64,000 bases of DNA from Anaeramoeba ignava. Its lineage: Eukaryota; Metamonada; Anaeramoebidae. The position numbers were made by a program, and so were the translations under genes. The DNA lies in NCBI GenBank assembly GCA_028826165.1, contig JAPDFW010000059.1, positions 633,001 through 697,000 of the forward strand, read 5' to 3'. Below the pieces are notes generated by a model that did not search any database, was not told the origin of the DNA, and saw only the letters and a list, made by a program, of their open reading frames with translations. Positions within the stretch are counted from its first letter, which is position 1. Each line of letters starts with the position of its first letter. Positions 32,701 to 43,949 of the stretch are shown here, one piece after another.

Positions 32701-32834
32701 GGAAAAAATTTTAAACTTTTTTGTGGTAAAATTATAAAATATAAATTAAAAATTAAATATAAATTAAATTAAAAATTAAATATTAAATTCTTTTTTTAGA
32801 TTCAATTGAATTTATTGAACAACTAAAAATTTGA
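29775..32834 (+). CDS. VPS9-domain Rab5-family GEF, five exons
   Basis: Exons: 29775-31255, 31328-31541 (or 31547), 31609-32524, 32590-32725, 32800-32834. Residues 1-115 are Lys/Glu-rich and highly charged. A (KENS/KENL) run at 30613-30710 contains one extra T at 30701-30703. Beyond it the true frame reads SKSRSNSNPKQKTRSKSRSN and continues to 31255. The C-terminal half is helical and ends in the VPS9 signature: VPYDSLMFFNKIFNLI, then, across the exon 3-4 junction, SSTLSYVLIQANPVNLQT, then DSIEFIEQL. VPS9 domains exchange nucleotide on Rab5/Rab21-type GTPases on early endosomes. Every exon phase agrees once the extra T is removed. The disordered N-terminus may be a regulatory or targeting region. 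Confidence 0.8.
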
Positions 32835-32937
32835 AAGAGTTGATTTTAAGGAAACATTAATATTTTCTTTTTTTTTTTTTCATTTTTCATTTTTCATTTT
32901 TCATTTTTTTTCTTTTCATTTAAATGAAACAATTTAA

Positions 32938-35623
32938 TTAATTTACTTCATTTGAATTTTCTTTTAAATTTTCTTTTCTTTTTTTTGAAAGAAGTAATTG
33001 AAGGAAATTTTGAAATTTTTCTTTTTGAAAATGAAAAACAAAGAATTGATTTGTTTCTGAATTTGAAATTTGAAGAATTGGTTGATTTGGGAATTTTTTA
33101 ATTTTGATAAATTTTAAAGGAAAATGATATAAATCAGAATTATTAATTGAAATTTGTAAATCTTTGTTTTGAAAAGAAAGTTGACCAGAACCTAAAGTAT
33201 TTTGATCATTAGGATTAATCCAAACAACAAAAAATAATTGATTTTCTTCTAAAATAATTTTGTTTTCATTTTCTTTTAAAATAATTTTGTTTTCGTTTTC
33301 TTTTTCTTCTTCTATTAAAACTCGTATTTGTTTTAATTTCAAACAAAATTCTTCACAATCATTATAATTTAAAAATTCAAAAGTAAATTTTTCTTCTTCA
33401 AATTCTAAAATACTTTGAATATGAAGATCTCTTTTCATTGAAATTTTGAAAGAATTTATAATTGAAATTTCTTTTTTGTTTTGAAATTGATCTATAATTT
33501 TAAAAATCCATATTTTTGATTTGTTATTAAAATTGAGTTGTATTTTTCCATTGTAAATAGAATTTTGGGAATCATAAATAACACAATTAAACCATCGAGA
33601 ACTTTTAAATAATAATAATAATTGTTTGGATTCATTTGATTTTGTTGAATCTTGAAAATTATCTACAAATTCATCTTCTTCAATTTTTATATTTTCAAAA
33701 CAATTCAAAATTTGATCTTTTCTTTTTTGCAAAAAAGATTCAATAAAATGAGAAATTTCAACTTGATTTTTTGATGAAGATATTGTATAAAAATGCTCTT
33801 TATCAAAAAAAATTTTCAATAAATTTGATTTTGCAGAATTTTGAATCAACTAATTAAAAAGAAAATGATGAATTTTTTAATTTTCAATTTTAAATCATTT
33901 CCAATTTTAAATTTACTCTTGCTGAATTTAAATTAGAACAAGAAAAAAAACCATCATTCAAAGAAATGAATATTTCATCTTTTGTAAGAATAATTGTTGA
34001 ATTAAAAGGTTTTGAAAATGTTTCTTTTTCTTTTTCATTTTCATTTGATAGAAAAAATTGAAAATATTCTCTTTTGGAATTATCAATTAAATTTGATAAA
34101 AGTGTTTGAAGTAATAAATAGAAATTTGTTGAATCAAATTGATTTTGGAAGAAAAGATGATATTCAACTTGTTTTTGAGGTTGAATTTTAAAATGATTTT
34201 CTGATTGATTTAAAATTTCAAACTAATTGATTTTGAAAAAAAAAACAAAATATTTTTTGTTTTTAAATAAAGGAAGAAAGAAATTGATTTGGAAAAGATG
34301 ATAAAAATGATTAGCAAACTTGAAATTTTGGAGTGAACGGATAAAATATTGTCATTTCATTTGTAAAAATTGTAAAACCAAAACGGCAAAAAGAAATGAA
34401 GCAATTTTGATCAAAAGATTTTTCTTGATAATTTAATTTGATTGGAAAACTGAATTTGGAATCCATTTGTGTTTTTGATAATATTTCAAATTGAGGAATT
34501 AAATTTAAAATGGGATTTTTTGTTTGTTCTTGATTTTTTTGGAAGAATTGATTAAAAAATGCATGAAAACATCGAAAAAGTAATTCAATTATTAAAACAT
34601 CTTCTGAAAATATCAATAAAGAATCATTTTCAATTGAAATGATTAGAATATTTGTGTTTGACTGATCAATTTGAAACTATTGAAATCCAAATGAGAAATA
34701 TTTAAAAAATGGATTCCTTTCTTTTTCTTTTTCTTTTTCTTTTTCTTTTTACATTTAAATTGAAATTCCAATTAAAAATGAGTGTTTGAAATTCATCAGA
34801 AATGAATTGAAAATTTTTTTGATTGAGAATAACTTCGACTGGAATAAATTTAAAATTTTGTTTTGAAATAAAATGAAGAGGGAATTTAACTGTCCCATTT
34901 TCAACACATCTCTTTGTTATTGCATCTAATTCAGAAGTTTCTAAAAATAAAAATATAAAACAAAACAACAAAAACAAAGTGGAATTTTTTGTTTGTCAAT
35001 TTTCATCAATAATGAAGACACTTTGATATAATTGTTCATCACCAAAATTTTTGGTTCGAATTTCAAAGATGTTGTTTTCTAATTTAATGTCTTGTTGGAA
35101 GACTTACTGTTTTGGAAAATTCCTGATAAATTAATTGATCCTGCTTGAATTATATAAAAATCTTGATAAAAATGTTTGAATAATAAAAATGTTTTATATA
35201 AAATAAACTGTTCAGAATAGTTTTTTGTATAAATAACATATTCTTGTTTCTCGTTTGATAATTGAATCATTTTGTCACTTTTATTAGAAAGCGTTATCTT
35301 TTTGAAATTTAAAAGGAAAAAAATTTTTTAAAATTGTTTTTTCATTTTTAAATTATTTTTTTTACATTTATTTTCGGAATTTCAATTAATATATCCTTTT
35401 TTTCAGAAGAAATACGAATTTGAAAGTATTGTGGATTTAAAATCACAACACAATCTTGAAATTTTCCATTTTCATTTTGGAAAATACACTAAAAGAAAAA
35501 TTTTTTTTTTCAATTATTTTTTTTTAAATTTTTTTTTTTCAAAATCAAAAATACTTGAAAATGTGCATTTTTTTTAGCAAAATTATTTTGTGAAATGAAA
35601 ATTAACTTTTGATAATTAAACAT
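32938..35623 (-). CDS. multi-exon protein of repeated PH-like beta modules
   Basis: I do not recognise a family. The start MFNYQKLIFISQNNFAKK is at 35623. Supported exons include 35623-35555, 35488-35366, 35297-35108, one near 35095-34990, about 34960-34755, about 34685-34315, about 34225-33920 and the last about 33845-32938. The middle boundaries are uncertain. At least five segments share a pattern of 80-100 residues with short alternating strands and a closing amphipathic helix, for example VKFPLHFISKQNFKFIPVEV, FSFPIKLNYQEKSFDQNCF and SGQLSFQNKDLQISINNSD. This suggests tandem PH-like or GRAM-like folds that could bind lipids or proteins, which is inference. No signal peptide or membrane segment is seen. 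It is convergent with the VPS9 gene. Confidence 0.5.
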
Positions 35624-35661
35624 TCCAAAAAGAAAATGATGAAAAAAATGAAAATAAAATT

Positions 35662-36440
35662 TTAATTTTGATTATTAAATTTGTTAATTAATAAATCAAA
35701 TAAATTTGGATTTGTTTGATTTAATTGAAAATAATCAATTCCAATTTGAATTTCATCAATTATTTCTTGTGTAATTTCAATTCCATCTTTAATTTGATTT
35801 GAATAAATCCAATATTCAAATATTTGAAATGATTTATTACTTAATTCACTATAATCTGTAACTTTATTAGATTTATCATTTGTTACAGATAAAAACATTC
35901 CTCGATATAATTCACTTCTCATTATTAATATTAATTTTGGAAATTTATATTGTTTTTCTTTTCTTTCAATTATAAAATCTTTTTCATTTTCATTTTCATT
36001 TTCATTTAAATAAATTCTTTTCATTGTTTCTTCAATTTTTTCATTTGAATTTATAATTTCTTTAATTTCAGAATATAATTTTGGATTTATTATTCTGTTT
36101 GAATAAATCATTTCAAATATTTGATTTGATTCTTTAATTGATTTTTTTGAAATAATTTCTTGAAGTTTTTCATTTTGATTTTGATTTAATCTATATTTCA
36201 ATATTAATTTATGAGCTTCAATTATTTCTCCATTTTCGGTTTTAAATGAAATATCACAAAATTCTTTTCTTTCAAATAATTTTATCAAATCTTCTTCAAG
36301 ATTGGAAAAAGGAGAAAGAAAAGGAGAATAATAAAGAAATGATCTATCAAATCCACAATGAACATGATAATTGGAAATATTTTCATTAAATCTTAATTTA
36401 GGAAGTTCAATTTGAATTGGAATTAATTTTTAATTTTGAT
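35662..36440 (-). CDS. tandem copy A: BTB half of an RCC1-BTB protein
   Basis: The frame opens near 36440 (IPIQIELPKLRFNENI, YHVHCGFDRSFLYYSPFLSP) and runs into two BTB-like modules: LFERKEFCDISFKTENGEII and, later, FPKLILIMRSELYRGMFLSV. It ends LFDLLINKFNNQN. The upstream part matches the RCC1-to-BTB linker of the intact gene at 12198-14147, so this is the second half of one protein whose first half is 36454-37344 in another frame. If translated alone it would start at MIKLFERKEF (36288). BTB domains dimerise and often recruit cullin-3. Confidence 0.7.
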
Positions 36441-36453
36441 TTGGAAGTTAAAA

Positions 36454-37344
36454 TCAAAGTATGACATTTCCAACAGAAAAATCAAGAATATTATCATCAT
36501 TTTCAAATAAAGATGATTTGATTTCAGTAAATTCAATTGATCCACATGAATAAAGTTTTCTTTTTGCATTTTCATCTTCAATCAACATTATTGTATAAGC
36601 ATATCCAGATTTAATATCAATTATTTTACCTTTTGGAATATTTTGGATTTTGGTTAATTTTCTAATTTTTGTTTCTTCTTTTCTTGATTCTCCTAATCCA
36701 AGTTGACCATCGTCATTATTTCCGCATACAACTAATTCTTGGTTTGAATTTAAAAGAAAAACATGAGCTGAAGTATTTCCTGAAAATATTTTAGAAACAT
36801 TTTTCATCATTAAAATTGGTTTTTCTGTATTTTTAAGTGTTTCAGAATCAAAACTAAGTTGGCTATATAGATTCGAACCAATTCCATAAGCATTTTGATT
36901 TGAAGTTAATAAATAAATTGAATTTCTTCCAGAAACAATATCTTGAATTATTCTATCATTTGTATCTTTAATTAATGATGAAATATTGATAAATTCTTTT
37001 GGATTTTTTGGATTAATATCTTCTCCTTTGGCAAATACATTTCCTTCTTTTGTTAAAATAGCTTCATTATGATAACCAACAGTTACTTTTTGAATATTTT
37101 CTTCAATTTGGATTTTTTCAAGATTTTGTTTTGAATTTCTTTCATTTAAATATTCTATTGCTTTTCCATTTTTAAAAAGGAAAATTGTTGAATAATTTCC
37201 TGATGAAATTTGTTTAATTTGTTTTTCATTTTCATTTTCATTTTCATTTTCAAATTTAAATTGAATTGGTTTTGTTATTATATTTGGTTTATTTTTAATA
37301 AGTTTTGGATAATTATTTAAACCAAAAAATATAATTTCATTCAT
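36454..37344 (-). CDS. tandem copy A: RCC1-repeat half
   Basis: Starts MNEIIFFGLNNYPKLI and shows degenerate RCC1 blades (GYHNEAILTKEGNVFAKGED, YGIGSNLYSQLSFD, VVCGNNDDGQLGLGESR, SGYAYTIMLIED). The frame ends at VGNVIL. Comparison with copies B and C shows one base missing at 36461-36470; correcting it reads HTLIL, as in the other copies. An RCC1 segment around CGSIEFTEI is shortened relative to copies B and C. This is the best-preserved of the three RCC1 halves. It probably forms one gene with the BTB half just downstream. Confidence 0.65.
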   Translation of the reverse strand: MNEIIFFGLNNYPKLIKNKPNIITKPIQFKFENENENENEKQIKQISSGNYSTIFLFKNGKAIEYLNERNSKQNLEKIQIEENIQKVTVGYHNEAILTKEGNVFAKGEDINPKNPKEFINISSLIKDTNDRIIQDIVSGRNSIYLLTSNQNAYGIGSNLYSQLSFDSETLKNTEKPILMMKNVSKIFSGNTSAHVFLLNSNQELVVCGNNDDGQLGLGESRKEETKIRKLTKIQNIPKGKIIDIKSGYAYTIMLIEDENAKRKLYSCGSIEFTEIKSSLFENDDNILDFSVGNVIL

Positions 37345-37388
37345 TTTTGAAAAAGAAAAAAATGAAAAAATAATTTTTGATTTTAATT

Positions 37389-38155
37389 TTAATTTTGATT
37401 TTGATTATTAAATTTCTTAATTAATAAATCAAATAAATTTGGATTTGTTTGATTTAATTGAAAATAATCAATTCCAATTTGAATTTCATCAATAATTTCT
37501 TGTGTAATTTGAATTTCATCTTTAATTTGATTTGAATAAATCCAATATTCAAATATTTGAAATGATTTATTACTTAATTCACTATAATCTGTAACTTTAT
37601 TAGATTTATCATTTGTTACAGATAAAAACATTCCTCGATATAATTCACTTCTCATTATTAATATTAATTTTGGAAATTTATATTGTTTTTCTTTTCTTTC
37701 AATTATAAAATCTTTTTCATTTTCATTTTCATTTTCATTTAAATAAATTCTTTTCATTGTTTCTTCAATTTTTTCATTTGAATTTATAATTTCTTTAATT
37801 TCAGAATATAATTTTGGATTTATTATTCTGTTTGAATAAATCATTTCAAATATTTGATTTGATTCTTTAATTGATTTTTTTGAAATAATTTCTTGAAGTT
37901 TTTCATTTTGATTTTCATTTAATCTATATTTTAATATTAATTTATGAGCTTCAATTATTTCTCCATTTTTGGTTTTAAATGAAATATCACAAAATTCTTT
38001 TCTTTCAAATAATTTTATCAAATCTTCTTCAAGATTGGAAAAAGGAGAAAGAAAAGGAGAATAATAAAGAAATGATCTGTAATCTCCACAATAAATATGA
38101 TAATTGGAAATATCTTCACTAAATCTTAATTTAGGAAGTTCAATTTGAATTGGAA
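37389..38155 (-). CDS. tandem copy B: BTB half
   Basis: Nearly identical to copy A over the BTB modules (FCDISFKTKNGEII, KFPKLILIMRSELYRGMF), with an open upstream linker (IPIQIELPKLRF, GDYRSFLYYSPF). It ends LFDLLIKKFNNQNQN. As in copy A, the linker frame is not the frame in which the RCC1 half ends. The junction defect therefore either predates the duplication or reflects a shared feature not understood from the sequence. Confidence 0.6.
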
Positions 38156-39018
38156 TTAATTGATTCTTTGAGTTTTAAAATCAAAGTATTAACATTTCCA
38201 ACAGAAATATCAAGAATATTATCATCATTTTCAAATAAAGATGATTTGATTTCAGTAAATTCATCGCTATCTGTATATTGGCCAAGTCCATTAACTACAT
38301 AATCTCCAGTTGAATAAAGTTTTCTTTTTGTTTTAAATTCAACCAACATTATTGAATGGAAATATCCACATTGAATATCAATTATTTTACCTTTTGGAAT
38401 ATTTTGGATTTTGGTTAATTTATGGATTTTTTTTTCTTCTTTTCTTGATTTTCCTAATCCAAGTTTACTATGGTTATTATCACCACATCCAAATAATTCT
38501 TGATTTGAATTTAAAAGAAAAACAGAATAAGAAAAGGTTCCTGAAAATATTTTAGAAACATTTTTCATCATTAAAATTGGTTTTTTTGTTTTATCAAGTG
38601 TTTCAGAATCAAAACTAAATTCAGTAGCAGTATTATCACCAATTCCATAAGCATTTTGATTTGAAGTTAATAAGTAAATTGAATGAGCTCCACAAACAAT
38701 ATCTTTAATTATTCTATCATTTTTATCTTCAATTAATGATGAAATATTGATAAATTGATTTAGATTATTTGGATTAATATCTTTTCCTTTGGCAAATACA
38801 TTTCCTTCTTTTGTTAAAATAGCTTCATTTCTATAACCAACAGTTACTTTTTGAATATTTTCAATTTGGATTTTTTCTTCTTTTTCATTTAAATTTGTTT
38901 TAATTTTCATTTTCATTTTCATTTTCATTTTCAAATTTAAATTGAATTGGTTTTTATTTTGGTTTATTTTTGAAAAGTTTTGGAGAAGCATTTAAACCAA
39001 AAAATATAATTTCATTCA
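38140..39018 (-). pseudogene. tandem copy B: RCC1 half, N-terminus disrupted
   Basis: The copy A start is conserved (ATG at 39018, MNEIIFFGLNASPKLFKNKP) but runs into a TAA, and a blade (the SSGNYSTIFLF region of copy A) is deleted after the Glu-Asn run. Downstream blades are well kept (FAKGKDINPNN, CGAHSIYLLTSNQNAYGIGD, CGYFHSIMLVE, STGDYVVNGLGQYTD). Translation from an internal ATG (38991) would give an unnatural Lys/Met-rich start. The half is likely non-functional as an N-terminus unless the assembly is wrong. Confidence 0.55.
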
Positions 39019-39069
39019 TTTTTGAAAAAGAAAAAAATGAAAAAATAATTTTTGATTTTAATTTTAATT

Positions 39070-39810
39070 TTAATTTTGATTATTAAATTTGTTAATTAAT
39101 AAATCAAATAAATTTGGATTTGTTTGATTTAATTGAAAATAATCAATTCCAATTTTAATTTCATCAATTATTTCTTGTGTAATTTGAATTTCATCTTTAA
39201 TTTGATTTGAATAAATCCAATATTCAAATATTTGAAATGATTTATTACTTAATTCACTATAATCTGTAACTTTATTAGATTTATCATTTGTTACAGATAA
39301 AAACATTCCTCGATATAATTCACTTCTCATTATTAATATTAATTTGGGAAATTTATATTGTTTTTCTTTTCTTTCAATTATAAAATCTTTTTCATTTTCA
39401 TTTTCATTTAAATAAATTCTTTTCATTGTTTCTTCAATTTTTCATTTGAATTTATAATTTCTTTAATTTCAGAATATAATTTTGGATTTATTTTGGAATT
39501 GTTTGAATAAATCATTTCAAATATTTGATTTGATTCTTGAATTGATTTGTTTGAAATAATTTCTTTAAGTTTTTCAATTTCATTTTGATTTAATCTATAT
39601 TTCAATATTAATTTATGAGCTTCAATTATTTCTCCATTTTCGGTTTTAAATGAAATATCACAAAATTCTTTTCTTCCAAATAATTTTATCAAATCTTCTT
39701 CAAGATTGGAAAAAGGAGAAAGAAAAGGAGAATAATAAAGAAATGATCTGTAATCTCCACAAGAAATATGATAATTGGAAATATTTTCATTAAATCTTAA
39801 TTTAGGAAGT
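39070..39810 (-). pseudogene. tandem copy C: BTB half with a one-base deletion
   Basis: Aligns with copies A and B throughout, but at 39436-39443 the T-run is five instead of six, splitting the BTB module into 39423-39692 and 39070-39426. A three-base insertion and several substitutions (EIEKLKEIISNKSIQES) also separate it from A and B. The linker upstream is open to about 39810. Confidence 0.6.
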
Positions 39811-39826
39811 TCAATTTGAATTGGAA

Positions 39827-40700
39827 TTATTTGATTTTGTATCTCCAGTTCCTAATTGACCATGTTAAAATCAAAGTATGGTTATCTCCAACAGAAAAAT
39901 CAAGAATATTATCATCATTTTCAAATAAAGATGATTTGATTTCAGTAAATTCATAAGTATTTTCATTTTTGCCAAGTCCATTATATCGATAATATCCACA
40001 TGAATAAAGTTTTCTTTTTGGATTTTGGTTTTCATTTTCATTTTCAATCAACATTATTGAATGAAAATATCCACATTGAATATCAATTATTTTACCTTTT
40101 GGAATATTTTGGATTTTGGTTAATTTTTGGATTTTTTCTTGCTTTCTTGATTCTCCTAATCCAAGTTGACCATATTAAATAATTCTTGATTTGAATTTAA
40201 AAGAAAAATGGAATAAAGAATTTCCTGAAAATATTTTAGAAACATTTTCATCATTAAAATTGGTTTTTCTGTTTTTAAGTGTTTCAGAATCAAAACCAAG
40301 TTGACTGAAGTTAATAAATAAATTGAACTATCTCCAGAAACAATATCTTGAATTATTCTATCATTTTATCTTCAATTAATGATGAAATATTGATAAATTC
40401 TTTGGCAAATACATTTCCTTCTATTGTTAAAATAGCTTCATTTCTATAACCAACAGTTACTTTTTGAATATTTTCAATTTGGATTTTTTCTTCTTTTTCA
40501 CTTAAATATTCTATTGCTTTTCCATTTTCAAAAAGGAAAATTATTGAATTATTTCCTGATAAAATTTGTTTAATTTGTTTTTCATTTTCATTTTCATTTT
40601 CATTTTCAAATTTAAATTGAATTGGTTTTTTTATTTTATATGGTTTATTTTTGAAAAGTTTTGGAGAAGTATTTAAACCAAAAAATAAAATTTCATTCAT
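39827..40700 (-). pseudogene. tandem copy C: RCC1 half, multiply deleted
   Basis: The start MNEILFFGLNTSPKLFKNKP and the first two blades are open (40700-40353). Several short deletions and shifts follow between 40350 and 40060, and the block NGLGKNENTYEFTEI with VGDNHTLIL lies in a separate frame (40054-39827). It uniquely retains a trace of the last blade (HGQLGTGD in an alternative frame). Overall it is the most decayed copy of the triplet. Confidence 0.6.
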
Positions 40701-40833
40701 TTTTGAAAAGAAAAAAAATGAAAAAAATAATTTTTAATTTTGATTTTGATTTTAATTTTGATGTTAATTTTGATGATTAAATTGTTTTGGATTTGAAAAG
40801 AAAAAAATCAAAAAAAAAAATCAAGCAAGAAAA

Positions 40834-43821
40834 TCATCTTGCGAAAACATCTTCAGTCCAAGCATAGAAATCATAACCATCATCAAGTTTAGGCGCAGTT
40901 TTTGAGATGTAATCGATATCATGGTCATCCATAACAAGTTCCATTAAGTCTTTCTTAGCGACTTTAAAACCACGATTAATCAAAATGAATGAGTTGATGA
41001 TTTCGTCTTTTGTATCAGTATCACCGAAAATGACGATCATAAAGTCCTTGAAGCGCTCATAGGAGATTTCATTACCATCACCGTACTCCTGCATTATCTT
41101 GGCAATTTCCTTAGGGGAGCGTTCCTCACCGAGAGAATAAAGACAAGCAGTAAGTTCTTTTCTGTCAATAGTGCCGGAATTATCGAAATCAAATTGTTTG
41201 AAGTTTTCTTCGATTTCCTGCATTTGTTCCTCAGTGATGCCTCGGAGTTTCTGGTGCTCGATTTCCTCCTCAAGCATTTTCTTCTTGCGTGTCAAGAAGA
41301 TTTCAAATTGTTCAAATTGAACAAGAACGTCTTTAAGCGTTAGACTTGTGTGTCTGTTATTTTGGATTCCTTTTTTTTCCATCTCGTCCTGAAGGGATTT
41401 AAGCGGGTCAAGCTTTTTCTTTTCGCTTGGGATTGATGAGATGTTTTTGGTGACAAAGTTGAGTTGGCCTTCAAGAGTGTCTTTTGAGATTGTAATTTTG
41501 TCTTTTTGTTCGGAAATCCATTTTGAAAACGGTTCGGCCATTTGCGCAAATTTCTTGCACAGCGCGTCGTTGTCTCTCTGGCGCTTGAGCTCTGCGTCGT
41601 AAGCGGACTGTCTGTCTGAGATGGCTTTTTCTAGCGAGCGAAGTGCGGATTCTGCCTGGTTGAGATCGTATGTTGAGTAGGGGTTTTCTGTGACAGATAA
41701 AGCGTCCATTTGTTTTTTAGTTTTTTGGATCGCTTCTTTTTTTTTATTTGCTTGTGAACGTGCGTCGGTTGTGAGTTTTTCGAGAGTTTTCTGGTAGTTT
41801 TCGACCTCTTCGAGAGTGAATCCGAAGTCATGAAGACCTGCATCTTCGATAGCGAATTTCATGAATTTAAGATAGTCGCTTGAGAGATCGGCGAATTCAA
41901 GACGAAGACGTTCTTTTTCTTGTTCGGTTGCAAGTGAGTGATCGAGATACTTTTTTTTTTCTTGAGCCAAAGTAACGAATTCTTCAAGCGCTGCGTTGAT
42001 TGTGTCGTGTCTGTCCTGGATGTCCTGTAGCTTGTCTGCGCCGAAGCTCTTGTTCTGGTACTGTCGCAGATCGAAGATGTATTGGGAAAGATTCGACTCG
42101 TATTTCATTCCCATGATTTCGTTTCCAAAACGGACAAATTCATTGATTGTTGTTTTTTTTGATGTTTCAATATCTTTTTGGGTTGAGTCGAAAATATTCA
42201 GGTATTTTCTTGCTTGATAAACAGAAGAGATCTCCTCGTGCGTTTGGAGATTTGTTCTTTTGGACTCTGCCCATTCGTTGATTTTGTCGAATTGGTTGTG
42301 GTGGTTGTCGTTGAGTTCCTGGACATGTTCAATGAATTCTTCTCTTTTCAAATGGTCATCAAGAATGACTTTTTTTTGCTTAGCCAAGTCGTTGAGAATT
42401 TTGAACTTGCTGTCAACATCTGCATCTCTTGATTCGATGTGTTTCTGATTTTCGTATTTCTCTTTTTTAAGCTCTGCAGAAAGACTTTTAAGCTTAGCAA
42501 CGCCAGTGGCGATCATTGAAGCGTTTTCCTTAACGACACCGTCCAAAATTCTTAATGCCAATTGGGCTTCTGAGACGGAGCTGATTTCCTCGCGGATCTC
42601 GAGGTATTCTTGCTTGTCCTTGCAGTAATCCGCAATTTTGTTGTATCGCGATTCGTGCTGCTGTGCAAGATTCACAAGTCGTAATTGTCGGTTGAGTTCG
42701 GCGTGAAGCGCGATTTTTCGCTCCTTCTCGCACTCTTCCAAATGAAGCATATCTTGCTCAACTTCTTTCAATGAGCACCCCTTTTCTGGCTTGAATTCGG
42801 GGCGTTTGTGGTGTGCAAGACGCATTGCTAGATTGTTGTAATTTGACTCCAAATTGAGCTGATCCGAAATCAACGAACTTTTGTCTTTTGCTTTATAATC
42901 ATAGAACTCTTCCAAACGTCTTTTTGCGCCTGCCATTGTGTTGTCGATTGTGCGGTCTTCAAGAACTTTCTCGACTTTCTTGAGAGTTGCCTTGAAGTTT
43001 CTTGCTGTTTTGTTGTATTCAGCTTTCAAACGGTCGTTCTCCTTTGTTAATAGAATTAACTTCTTAATTCTTCTGGCTGCCAAATCAAGTTTTCTTTGCT
43101 CCGCAATTCCGTAATAATACTCACTGACATAAACAACCATTGAATTTTCGTCGAGTCTTCTAATTTCATCAGGGGTTATATACTGTTCCAAAGCGAAGTA
43201 TTTCTCTGCGGCATCTTGGGCGGTTTTTAACGTCTTTATTGGATCGCTTGAATCAAGACTTTCCCAGTCGATCATCTTGGGTCTGTGCTTGTGGATGATT
43301 GCGCACAAGGCCATTCCGTCTGCAAAACTTTTCTTAAAGTCCGTTATTTCAACGCCTTTATATCCGGCAGTTTTGTTTTTGCACCACATCAACAACGCAT
43401 CCTTTGCGTTAAGTGCCTCGCCACCGCTGCCGTCGTCGATCTTGATGTACTTCATCATAATAGCCCAGACCAATGCAAGCGTCCCTCTTTGATCCCCTTT
43501 TTCAAGTTGTTCTGCTGACGGCTTCACTTTCATGTCAACCCCTTTGCTCCATGCGAATTTTAATCCGTTGTTTAGGTTGTCGATACGGTGAATCGACATC
43601 TTTGGCTTCGCTACGTACTTTCCATCGTACTTACTTTCACTTAGAACTTCTATTAAGTTGATGAGCAATACTCCATCTTTAATGTCTTCTACTACATCGT
43701 TAACTTGTATTTCTGGTCGTGTGCGCAGTAGTTTTTGTTTTACCCATCGTGAAAAGATTTTTCGTTGCAATCGAACCCAATCTTGATTTTTTGGTCCTGC
43801 AGTTCTTCCTGTTCTTGACAT
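40834..43821 (-). CDS. ACTN: alpha-actinin
   Basis: A 995-residue actin cross-linker in a single exon. Two calponin-homology domains form the actin-binding head at about residues 14-245 (QRKIFSRWVKQKL; DVVEDIKDGVLLINLIEVLS; GALCAIIHKHRP-like ADGMALCAIIHKHRPKMIDW). Residues about 250-850 are helical, spectrin-repeat-like rod. The C-terminus carries calmodulin-like EF-hands: the first loop DFDNSGTIDRKE has all Ca2+ ligands (D1, D3, S5, T7, D9, E12), while the second (EYGDGNEISYERF) is degenerate. It probably forms antiparallel dimers bundling cortical actin. Codon use is much richer in G and C at third positions than in neighbours, as expected of a highly expressed gene. This is the most secure identification in the window. 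Confidence 0.97.
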   Translation of the reverse strand: MSRTGRTAGPKNQDWVRLQRKIFSRWVKQKLLRTRPEIQVNDVVEDIKDGVLLINLIEVLSESKYDGKYVAKPKMSIHRIDNLNNGLKFAWSKGVDMKVKPSAEQLEKGDQRGTLALVWAIMMKYIKIDDGSGGEALNAKDALLMWCKNKTAGYKGVEITDFKKSFADGMALCAIIHKHRPKMIDWESLDSSDPIKTLKTAQDAAEKYFALEQYITPDEIRRLDENSMVVYVSEYYYGIAEQRKLDLAARRIKKLILLTKENDRLKAEYNKTARNFKATLKKVEKVLEDRTIDNTMAGAKRRLEEFYDYKAKDKSSLISDQLNLESNYNNLAMRLAHHKRPEFKPEKGCSLKEVEQDMLHLEECEKERKIALHAELNRQLRLVNLAQQHESRYNKIADYCKDKQEYLEIREEISSVSEAQLALRILDGVVKENASMIATGVAKLKSLSAELKKEKYENQKHIESRDADVDSKFKILNDLAKQKKVILDDHLKREEFIEHVQELNDNHHNQFDKINEWAESKRTNLQTHEEISSVYQARKYLNIFDSTQKDIETSKKTTINEFVRFGNEIMGMKYESNLSQYIFDLRQYQNKSFGADKLQDIQDRHDTINAALEEFVTLAQEKKKYLDHSLATEQEKERLRLEFADLSSDYLKFMKFAIEDAGLHDFGFTLEEVENYQKTLEKLTTDARSQANKKKEAIQKTKKQMDALSVTENPYSTYDLNQAESALRSLEKAISDRQSAYDAELKRQRDNDALCKKFAQMAEPFSKWISEQKDKITISKDTLEGQLNFVTKNISSIPSEKKKLDPLKSLQDEMEKKGIQNNRHTSLTLKDVLVQFEQFEIFLTRKKKMLEEEIEHQKLRGITEEQMQEIEENFKQFDFDNSGTIDRKELTACLYSLGEERSPKEIAKIMQEYGDGNEISYERFKDFMIVIFGDTDTKDEIINSFILINRGFKVAKKDLMELVMDDHDIDYISKTAPKLDDGYDFYAWTEDVFAR

Positions 43822-43949
43822 TTTCTTTTAAATTTAATTTGAAAAAAAAAATGAAAAAAATTTTTTTGCTTTTTTTTTTTTTATTTTTTTTTTTGCTTTT
43901 TTTTTTAAATTAAAAAATAAATTAAAATAATTAAATTAAAATTAAAATA
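43822..43949. promoter_or_regulatory. divergent spacer between alpha-actinin and RasGAP genes
   Basis: The 128-bp spacer holds AAAAAAATGAAAAAAATTTT next to the alpha-actinin start and long T-runs with TTTTTGCTTTTTT in the middle. It has to serve two divergent 5' ends, one of them (alpha-actinin) probably strongly expressed. Confidence 0.4.

Larger units (their letters stand above)
35662..40700 (-). repeat. direct tandem triplication of an RCC1-BTB gene
   Basis: Three head-to-tail units of about 1.63-1.68 kb (35662-37344, 37389-39018, 39070-40700) are separated by 45-51 bp of near-identical spacer with AAAAAATGAAAAA upstream of each start. Nucleotide similarity is high and differences are mostly small deletions, so the duplications look recent. 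The parent type is represented by the diverged intact gene at 12198-14147. Confidence 0.85.
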
